Position numbers and translations under genes: made by a program. From Hydrogenophilales bacterium 16-64-40 (GTDB taxonomy: Bacteria > Pseudomonadota > Gammaproteobacteria > Burkholderiales > Thiobacillaceae), in assembly GCA_002256995.1 (NCBI GenBank), contig NCGX01000011.1, forward strand, positions 1 through 64,000: a stretch of DNA of 64,000 nucleotides, written 5' to 3'. Below the pieces are notes generated by a model that had not been told where the DNA came from, searched no databases, and saw only the letters and a program-made list of their open reading frames with translations. This document shows positions 58,089 through 64,000 of this stretch, in pieces. Within the stretch, counting starts at the first letter, position 1. Each line of letters starts with the position of its first letter.

Positions 58089-59522
58089 ATGATTCGCAGA
58101 ACCAAAATCGTCGCCACCCTCGGCCCCGCCTGTTCCGATGCCAAAACCCTGGATCGGATGATGGAAGCCGGCCTGGATGTGGTGCGTCTCAACTTTTCCC
58201 ACGGCGTGGCGCAAGACCATATCGACCGCGCCGAGCTGGTGCGCTCACTAGCCCGTGCACGCGGCCGCGCGGTCGGCGTGCTGGTCGACCTGCAGGGCCC
58301 GAAAATCCGCATCGGCAAATTCAAGGACAGCAAGATCACGCTGGCCAATGGCGACACCTTCGTTCTCGACGCCGCCTGCACCCTGGGCGACCAGACCCGG
58401 GTCGGTCTCGACTACAAGGAATTGCCGAATGATGTGACGCGCGGCGTGACCCTGCTGCTCGACGACGGCCGCCTCGAATTCTGGGTCGAGGAAGTCCGCG
58501 GCACCGAAATCATCTGCAAGGTGGTGCAAGGTGGCGTGCTGTCCAACAACAAGGGCATCAACCGCAAGGGGGGCGGGCTGTCGGCCGCTGCCCTGACCGA
58601 AAAGGACATCGAGGACATCAAGACTGCCGTGGCGCTGAATGCGGATTACCTGGCGGTGTCGTTCCCGCGCTCCGGCGCCGACATGCGCCAGGCGCGTGAA
58701 CTGCTGCGCGCGGCCGGCGGCAAGTGCCAGCTGATCGCCAAGATCGAGCGCACCGAAGCGATCGAAAACCTGGAAGAAATTCTCGATGCTTCCGACGCCA
58801 TCATGGTGGCGCGCGGCGACCTCGGGGTGGAAGTCGGCGACGCTGCGGTGCCCGCGCTGCAGAAGCGCATGATCCGCATGGCGATCGAGCGCAACAAGGT
58901 TGTCATCACGGCCACGCAGATGATGGAGTCGATGATTTCCAGCCCGATTCCCACCCGCGCCGAAGTCTCCGACGTCGCCAACGCGGTGCTCGACGGCACC
59001 GATGCGGTGATGCTGTCGGCCGAAACGGCCGCGGGCCTGTTCCCGGTCGAGGCGGTACAGGCGATGGACCGAGTCTGCCTGGAAGCCGAAAAGGAATCCG
59101 AAACCGTCTTTTCCGGCGCGCGCCTCGATCACAGCTTCTTGCGCCCGGATGAAGCGATCGCGATGTCGGCGGTGTTCACTTCGGTGCATCTCAACATCAA
59201 GGCGATTGCCGCGCTCACCGAGTCAGGCAACACCTGCCTGTGGATGAGCCGCCTGTCCACCCGCGTGCCGATTTATGCCTTGACACCCGAAGTTCAAACC
59301 CGTAGAAAAGTGACTCTTTTCCGCGGCGTCTACCCGATCAACCTGAAAACGGCCAGCAAGGATCGCGATGCCCTGCTGGCGGAAGCCGAGGAAGAACTGC
59401 GTCGTCGTGGCGCGGTGCGCGACGGCGACCTGATTCTGCTGACGATCGGCGAGCCGATCGGTCAGTCGGGCGGCACCAACACCATGAAAATCGTCCGCGT
59501 GGGCGATTCCAGAAAACCCTGA
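58089..59522 (+). CDS. pyk: Pyruvate kinase
   Basis: Converts phosphoenolpyruvate and ADP to pyruvate and ATP. The 477-residue product begins MIRRTKIVATLGPACSDAKT and contains the barrel motifs LNFSHG, VDLQGPKIRIG, and MVARGDLGVEVG, with the substrate-binding segment VITATQMMESMI. The start lacks a strong ribosome-binding site. It lies in the Calvin/glycolytic block between pgk and fba. Confidence 0.96.
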   Translation: MIRRTKIVATLGPACSDAKTLDRMMEAGLDVVRLNFSHGVAQDHIDRAELVRSLARARGRAVGVLVDLQGPKIRIGKFKDSKITLANGDTFVLDAACTLGDQTRVGLDYKELPNDVTRGVTLLLDDGRLEFWVEEVRGTEIICKVVQGGVLSNNKGINRKGGGLSAAALTEKDIEDIKTAVALNADYLAVSFPRSGADMRQARELLRAAGGKCQLIAKIERTEAIENLEEILDASDAIMVARGDLGVEVGDAAVPALQKRMIRMAIERNKVVITATQMMESMISSPIPTRAEVSDVANAVLDGTDAVMLSAETAAGLFPVEAVQAMDRVCLEAEKESETVFSGARLDHSFLRPDEAIAMSAVFTSVHLNIKAIAALTESGNTCLWMSRLSTRVPIYALTPEVQTRRKVTLFRGVYPINLKTASKDRDALLAEAEEELRRRGAVRDGDLILLTIGEPIGQSGGTNTMKIVRVGDSRKP

Positions 59523-59571
59523 TTTTGCAAAGAAGTAGCTTGCTGCATATTTTTTAACCTAGGAGACTGCA

Positions 59572-60639
59572 ATGGCACTGATTTCCCTTCGTCAACTGCT
59601 CGACCATGCCGCTGAAAATGGCTATGGCTTGCCCGCGTTCAACGTCAACAACATGGAGCAGGTTCAGGCCATCATGCAGGCCGCCGCCGCCGTGGATTCT
59701 CCGGTGATCCTGCAGGGCTCCGCCGGCGCCCGCTCCTATGCCGGCGAACCTTTCCTGCGCCACCTGATCCTGGCCGCGATCGAAATGTATCCGCATATTC
59801 CGGTCTGCATGCACCAGGACCATGGCGCATCGCCCAGCATCTGCTTCCGCTCGATCCAGTCGGGCTTCTCGTCCGTGATGATGGACGGCTCCCTGGGCAC
59901 CGACGGCAAGACCCCGTCCACCTACGAATACAACGTGGAAACCACGGCCAAGGTGTCCGAACTGGCGCACGCCTGCGGCGTGTCGGTCGAGGGCGAACTG
60001 GGCTGTCTGGGTTCCCTCGAGTCCGGCATGGCCGGTGAAGAAGACGGCCACGGCGCCGAAGGCAAGCTGTCGCACGACCAGCTGCTGACCGACCCCGACG
60101 AGGCTGCCGACTTCGTGTCCAAGACCCGCGTGGACGCGCTGGCAATCGCCATCGGCACCTCACACGGCGCCTACAAGTTCACCCAGAAGCCCACCGGCCA
60201 GGTGCTGCGCATCGACCGTGTGAAGGAAATCCACGCCCGCATCCCCAACGTGCACCTGGTCATGCACGGCTCCTCTTCGGTGCCGGAAGAATGGCTTGAA
60301 ATCATCAACAATTATGGCGGCGACATGGGCCAGACCTACGGCGTGCCGGTCAGCGAAATCGTCGAAGGCATCAAGAACGGCGTGCGCAAGGTCAACATCG
60401 ACACCGACCTGCGCATGGCGTCCACCGGTGCCATCCGCAAGCACCTTGCGGAAAACAAGTCCAACTTCGATCCGCGCAAATTCCTCAAGGAAGCCACCAA
60501 GGGCATGAGCGACATTTGCCGGAACCGCTACGAAGCTTTCGGCGCAGCAGGCCAGGCGAGCAAGATCAGGAAGGTCTTCAGCCTGGAGGACATGCAGAAG
60601 CGCTACGACAAGGGCGAGCTGGATCCCAAGGTCAACTGA
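59572..60639 (+). CDS. fba: Class II fructose-bisphosphate aldolase
   Basis: Zn-dependent aldolase of the Calvin cycle and glycolysis (CbbA type). The 355-residue product has [15 protein letters not shown] at the N-terminus, the zinc-binding [10 protein letters not shown] segment near residue 80, [10 protein letters not shown], and [15 protein letters not shown]. An AGGAG precedes ATG 59572, and a T-rich stretch lies between pyk and the gene. A terminator-like hairpin follows. Confidence 0.97.
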   Translation: MALISLRQLLDHAAENGYGLPAFNVNNMEQVQAIMQAAAAVDSPVILQGSAGARSYAGEPFLRHLILAAIEMYPHIPVCMHQDHGASPSICFRSIQSGFSSVMMDGSLGTDGKTPSTYEYNVETTAKVSELAHACGVSVEGELGCLGSLESGMAGEEDGHGAEGKLSHDQLLTDPDEAADFVSKTRVDALAIAIGTSHGAYKFTQKPTGQVLRIDRVKEIHARIPNVHLVMHGSSSVPEEWLEIINNYGGDMGQTYGVPVSEIVEGIKNGVRKVNIDTDLRMASTGAIRKHLAENKSNFDPRKFLKEATKGMSDICRNRYEAFGAAGQASKIRKVFSLEDMQKRYDKGELDPKVN

Positions 60640-60654
60640 TCGAAGGGCTAGGCT

Positions 60655-60684
60655 AAAAGGGGACGTTACGGCGCCCCCTTTTTA
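60655..60684 (+). terminator. Rho-independent terminator after fba
   Basis: AAAAGGGG (60655-60662) pairs with CCCCTTTT (60675-60682), ending in a T-run. It separates fba from the downstream cytochrome. Confidence 0.8.
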
Positions 60685-60711
60685 ATGGCCATCATCTGTA
60701 CTCTGGGAGGC

Positions 60712-60740
60712 TGGACGGATGCCAGACTGCACCATATAAT
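60712..60740 (+). promoter_or_regulatory. Promoter of the small cytochrome c gene
   Basis: A perfect -10 element TATAAT (60735-60740) with a 17-base spacer to TGGACG (60712-60717, 4 of 6 match to TTGACA). Transcription would start about 30 bases before the ATG at 60779. Confidence 0.75.
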
Positions 60741-60778
60741 TAAAAAGGATGTTTTTATCTTTTTCTTGGAGACGTGTC

Positions 60779-61081
60779 ATGAAGACTTATGCCGCCCTGA
60801 TCGCCTTGGTTCTTCCGCTGTTCACAACGCCGGCACACGCCAGTCCGGAGCTCGCTGCCAATAGCAAATGCATGACCTGCCACCAGGTCGACAAGAAGGT
60901 ACTCGGTCCGTCCTTCAAGGAGATTTCAGCCAAGTACAAGGGCGACAAAACTGCCGAGGCGATGCTGACCGAAAATATGCTGAAAGGCGCCAAGGGCAAG
61001 TGGGGCAAGATCCCGATGCCGCCGCAAAAGATTGCCCCGGTGGATGCGCAAAAATTGTCGAAGTGGATTCTGACGCTTTAA
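60779..61081 (+). CDS. Small class I cytochrome c (c551/c552-like)
   Basis: A 100-residue periplasmic monohaem cytochrome with a signal peptide (MKTYAALIALVLPLFTTPAHA), haem motif CMTCH (SKCMTCHQVDKKVLGPSFKE) and the Met axial ligand in KIPMPPQK. Size and sequence fit the c551/c552 family, which carries electrons to nitrite reductase or oxidases. GGAG precedes ATG 60779; the upstream open frame from 60749 is not used because the signal peptide begins here. It has its own promoter. Confidence 0.9.
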   Translation: MKTYAALIALVLPLFTTPAHASPELAANSKCMTCHQVDKKVLGPSFKEISAKYKGDKTAEAMLTENMLKGAKGKWGKIPMPPQKIAPVDAQKLSKWILTL

Positions 61082-61083
61082 AC

Positions 61084-61113
61084 GCCGGTCCCGGCCGCAT
61101 GCGCGGGACCGGC
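61084..61113. terminator. Hairpin between convergent genes
   Basis: GCCGGTCCCG (61084-61093) pairs perfectly with CGGGACCGGC (61104-61113), ten base pairs around a ten-base loop, between the cytochrome and the convergent rep gene. No T-run is present, but the position suits a bidirectional terminator. Confidence 0.55.
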
Positions 61114-61124
61114 GAGGCTGAATC

Positions 61125-63107
61125 TTAGCCGAGCATCGCCTTGAGGGCGGCCAGACGATCGCTGCCGTTGGCTTTGGCGGCCGCGTCGGTGGGTTTCTCG
61201 GGCTGACGCACGTCGTCGCCGAGTTCGTCGATGAAGCGTGATGGGTCGCAGGCGACCGATTCGCGCGCACGCTTGCGGCGCGAGCAGTAGGACAGCGTGA
61301 GTGAGCGTTTCGCACGGGTGACGCCGACGTACATCAGGCGGCGCTCCTCTTCCAGGCGACCTTCGTCGACCGCGTCGCGGTGCGGCAGGATGTTCTCTTC
61401 CACGCCGACCAGAAACACATGGCCGAATTCGAGCCCCTTGGCAGCGTGCAGCGTCGACAGCCGCACCGCGTCGGGCTCGGCCTCCTCGCGACCTTCCAGC
61501 AGGGTGATCAGCGCGATGGTCTGGGTCAGCTGCAGCAAGTTCTTGTCATCCTCCTCGCCCTTCTTGGCGATCCAGGCGGCAAATTCGAGCACGTTGTTCC
61601 ACTTGTTCTGGGCCGCGCGCGTGTCGTCCTGGTCGAATATATAAATCTCGTAGTCGATGGATTTGAGCAGATCGTTCAGCACTTCGCCCGCCGGTTCGCG
61701 GGTGACCCGTTCCTCGAAGCGGTTGATGAAGTTGCTGAACTCAAGCAGCGGCGCCAGCTGGCGCTCGCCGATCTGCGCGACTGCGGCGGCGGAAAACACC
61801 GCCTCGAACAGGCTCACATGCAGGGTGGCGGCGACCTGGCCGAGCTTTTCCAGCGTCGCCGTGCCGATGCCGCGCTTGGGCGTGGTGACCGCGCGGATGA
61901 AGGCCGGGTCGTCGTCGCTGTTGGCGATCAGGCGCAGGTAGGCGATCACATCCTTGATTTCGGCGCGGTCGAAAAACGACTGCCCGCCAGACAGCTGATA
62001 CGGCACTTTCTCGTTGCGCAGCGCCTTTTCGAACACGCGCGCCTGATAGTTGCCGCGATACAGGATGGCGTAGTCGCGCCATTCGGTGCGGTGCTGGAAC
62101 TTGTGCGACAACAGGCGCATCACCACCGACTCGGCTTCGTGCTCGTCGTCGCGCGTCGGCATCACCTGGATGGCGTCGCCCAGGCCGAGGTCGCTCCACA
62201 GGCGTTTTTCGAACAGCTTGGGGTTGTTGGCGATCAGGCTGTTGGCGGCCTTCAGGATGCGGATGGTCGAACGGTAGTTCTGCTCCAGCTTGACCAGATG
62301 TAGATGCGGATAGTCCTCGCGCAGCTGCCGCAGGTTGTCGGCCGAGGCGCCGCGCCAGCCGTAGATCGCCTGGTCGTCGTCGCCGACCGCGGTGAACGCC
62401 GCGCGCACGCCGGTGAGCTTCTGCAGCAGCCGGTATTGCGCGATGTTGGTGTCCTGGTATTCGTCAACCAGGATGTGGCGCAGCCGGTTCTGCCACTTCT
62501 CGCGCAGCTCGTGGTGGGTGTCCAGCAGTTCGGCGGGCAGGCGGATCAGGTCGTCGAAATCCACCGCCTGATACGCGCGCAGCGTCGCATCGTAGCGGTC
62601 GTAGATCTTGGCGTAGACATGCGCGTTGTCGTCCTCGGCGGTGGCGAGGGCGGCGGCCGGAGACTTCAGCTCGTTCTTCCACAGCGAGATGCGGCTCACC
62701 GCGCGGCGGATTTCCTGCTTGTCGGTGGTCTTGATGATGTCCGAGATGATGCCGGCGGCGTCGGCCGAGTCGAGGATGGAAAACGCCGGCTTCAGTTCGG
62801 CGAACTTCGCGTCCTCGCGCAGCATGCGCAAGCCCATCGAGTGGAAGGTGGTGACGATCAGTCCCTTGGTGTTCACCCCCTGCGTCAGCTTGGCGGCGCG
62901 CTCCTGCATCTCGCGCGCGGCCTTGTTGGTGAAGGTGATGGCGGCGATCGAGCTGGGCTTGTAGCCGCATTCGCCGATCAGGTAGGCGATCTTGTGGGTG
63001 ATCACGCGCGTCTTGCCCGAGCCGGCGCCGGCCAGCACCAGCAGGGGGCCGTCGAGGTACTTCGCCGCTTCGCTCTGCGGCGGGTTCAATGCGGCAACCA
63101 GACTCAT
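61125..63107 (-). CDS. rep: ATP-dependent DNA helicase Rep (UvrD/Rep family)
   Basis: Superfamily 1 3'-5' helicase that helps replication forks past obstacles. The 660-residue protein contains the Walker A motif AGAGSGKT (residues 26-33), TFTNKAAREM, DEYQDTN (Walker B), GDDDQAIYGWRGA, and the C-terminal helicase motifs LSTLHAAKGLEFGHVFLVG and VGVTRAKRSL. The frame is open further upstream, but the ATG at 63107 gives the family N-terminus MSLVAALNPPQ. Its start overlaps the stop of the upstream glutaredoxin-like gene by four bases. Confidence 0.95.
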   Translation of the reverse strand: MSLVAALNPPQSEAAKYLDGPLLVLAGAGSGKTRVITHKIAYLIGECGYKPSSIAAITFTNKAAREMQERAAKLTQGVNTKGLIVTTFHSMGLRMLREDAKFAELKPAFSILDSADAAGIISDIIKTTDKQEIRRAVSRISLWKNELKSPAAALATAEDDNAHVYAKIYDRYDATLRAYQAVDFDDLIRLPAELLDTHHELREKWQNRLRHILVDEYQDTNIAQYRLLQKLTGVRAAFTAVGDDDQAIYGWRGASADNLRQLREDYPHLHLVKLEQNYRSTIRILKAANSLIANNPKLFEKRLWSDLGLGDAIQVMPTRDDEHEAESVVMRLLSHKFQHRTEWRDYAILYRGNYQARVFEKALRNEKVPYQLSGGQSFFDRAEIKDVIAYLRLIANSDDDPAFIRAVTTPKRGIGTATLEKLGQVAATLHVSLFEAVFSAAAVAQIGERQLAPLLEFSNFINRFEERVTREPAGEVLNDLLKSIDYEIYIFDQDDTRAAQNKWNNVLEFAAWIAKKGEEDDKNLLQLTQTIALITLLEGREEAEPDAVRLSTLHAAKGLEFGHVFLVGVEENILPHRDAVDEGRLEEERRLMYVGVTRAKRSLTLSYCSRRKRARESVACDPSRFIDELGDDVRQPEKPTDAAAKANGSDRLAALKAMLG

Positions 63108-63505
63108 GCGGCAGGCGTGTCGCCGAATTCGCGGTCGAGATACGCGATGACGGCATTCGAGTCGTAGAGCCAGGTTTGCTCGCCGTTGGCGTCGGTGATC
63201 CGCAGGCAGGGCACCTGCGGCTTGCCGCCGCCGGCAATCAGGGCGGCGCGGTGGGCCGGCTCGTTTTTCGCGTCGCAGGTTTCGATCTTGAGCGACAGCC
63301 GCCGGATGGTGCGTCGGGTCTTCAGGCAGAACGGGCAGGTGGGGAAATGGTATAGCGCGAGATGCTGCGTGCGCGCGTCGATGGCCTGCTGCTCGGCGGG
63401 CGGTCGCACGATGCCCTTGGGGCGGATGAGGCGGTCGCCCAGCAGCACAAACGGACCGAGCACGACGCGCACGGTTTTGAAAAACATTCGGATAGCGGGT
63501 TTCAT
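63104..63505 (-). CDS. Glutathione S-transferase N-terminal/glutaredoxin-like protein
   Basis: A 133-residue protein with a hydrophobic N-terminal segment (about 8-25) and a thioredoxin-fold GST-N domain: LYHFPTCPFCLKTRRTIRRL contains the CPFC redox pair, and LYDSNAVIAYLDREFG is the GST-N glutathione-binding end. There is no GST C-terminal domain, so it is glutaredoxin-like, possibly membrane attached. It overlaps rep by four bases (ATGA) and is likely co-expressed with it. Confidence 0.8.
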   Translation of the reverse strand: MKPAIRMFFKTVRVVLGPFVLLGDRLIRPKGIVRPPAEQQAIDARTQHLALYHFPTCPFCLKTRRTIRRLSLKIETCDAKNEPAHRAALIAGGGKPQVPCLRITDANGEQTWLYDSNAVIAYLDREFGDTPAA

Positions 63506-63580
63506 GAGGGGGTGTCACGTGGGGTTCAGGCGGGAGCGCTATGATGCGGGCAACACAGCACACGACGACCCGTATTTTAT

Positions 63581-64000
63581 ATGCCTACCTATGCCATTGG
63601 CGATCTTCAGGGATGCCAGGATTCCCTGCTGCGCCTGCTCGATGAGATTCGTTTCGACCCGGCGGCCGACCGGCTGTGGCTTGTCGGCGATCTGGTCAAC
63701 CGCGGGCCGGATTCGCTGGCGGTGCTGCGCTTTGTCAAAAGCCTGGGCAATGCCGCCATCAGCGTGCTCGGCAATCACGATCTGCACCTGCTGGCGCTGG
63801 CCGAGGGGTTTGGCCGCGCGCACAAGGGCGATACGCTCGACGCCATCCTGAATGCCCCCGACTGCGACGAACTGCTGGCCTGGCTGCGCCGGCAGAAACT
63901 GGCCTGGTGCGAGGGGGATTGGCTGATGGTGCATGCGGGCGTGCTGCCGGACTGGACGCCCGAGGACACGATGCAGCGGGCGGCGGAAGCCGAGGCGATG
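63581..64000 (+). CDS. apaH: Bis(5'-nucleosyl)-tetraphosphatase, symmetrical (ApaH), 5' part
   Basis: Metallophosphatase hydrolysing Ap4A to ADP. The first 140 codons are visible and run off the window end. The metal-binding motifs are present: [21 protein letters not shown] and GNHDLHLLA, then [11 protein letters not shown]. The ATG at 63581 begins the family N-terminus [11 protein letters not shown]. It is divergent from the glutaredoxin-like gene. Confidence 0.94.
   Translation, partial: MPTYAIGDLQGCQDSLLRLLDEIRFDPAADRLWLVGDLVNRGPDSLAVLRFVKSLGNAAISVLGNHDLHLLALAEGFGRAHKGDTLDAILNAPDCDELLAWLRRQKLAWCEGDWLMVHAGVLPDWTPEDTMQRAAEAEAM

Overview
The window looks like a chromosomal segment of a high-GC betaproteobacterial chemolithoautotroph, most like Thiobacillus or a close relative (Hydrogenophilales/Nitrosomonadales). 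This is inferred from gene content: a TsdBA thiosulfate dehydrogenase pair, many c-type cytochromes (seven proteins with ten CXXCH haem sites), a transketolase-gap-pgk-pyk-fba (Calvin cycle/glycolysis) block, and betaproteobacterial gene orders around ftsZ-lpxC-secA. No phage, insertion sequence, integrase or CRISPR array was seen.

Layout. 1-430: 3' end of RNase P RNA, an AT-rich spacer with a consensus DnaA box, a terminator, and a sigma70 promoter followed by four 10-bp-spaced MraZ operator repeats. 433-17900: a complete, very tightly packed dcw cluster, mraZ-rsmH-ftsL-ftsI-murE-murF-mraY-murD-ftsW-murG-murC-murB-ddl-ftsQ-ftsA-ftsZ. The ftsZ reading frame is broken by an apparent internal deletion that removes the tubulin GTP-binding signature. 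17901-26556: a repeat-rich spacer, lpxC, a small membrane protein, an MscS channel, tsdBA (reverse strand), a DciA/DUF721 gene (reverse strand), secA and two conserved hypotheticals.

26600-31613: a copper-handling cluster (DUF2946-like protein, small secreted protein, TolC-type lipoprotein, Tat-exported multicopper oxidase, cupredoxin, CusF-like protein, Gly-Met-repeat protein). 31632-35235 (reverse): a redox/sensory operon of cytochrome b561, SHP-like DUF1924 cytochrome, dihaem cytochrome and a QseBC-type two-component system. 35316-36787: remnant of a heavy-metal RND pump followed by an intact TolC-family gene. 36814-38740: zinc-ribbon/Sel1 protein and two c5-type cytochromes. 38870: tRNA-Arg(CCG). 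39048-43727: DUF971 protein, a CCAEP-tail radical SAM protein, an ATP-grasp enzyme, a fructosamine-kinase-family protein and a convergent ketopantoate-reductase-like protein; this is the least understood block. 43739-53276: ABC-F ATPase, a GGDEF-EAL protein with an overlapping PhnD-like binding protein, argA, rsmE, thioredoxin-like, methyltransferase and inositol-phosphatase genes. 53512-60639: tkt, gap, pgk, pyk and fba, separated by related palindromic intergenic sequences. 60779-64000: a small cytochrome c, Rep helicase, a GST/glutaredoxin-like protein and the start of apaH.

The strongest anomaly is the disrupted ftsZ in an otherwise intact essential operon (sequencing/assembly loss, or a true lesion compensated elsewhere). 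The most promising uncharacterised system is the CCAEP-tail radical SAM + ATP-grasp + kinase block. A PhnD-like sensor coupled to a GGDEF-EAL enzyme and the SHP/dihaem/b561-QseBC operon are also notable.
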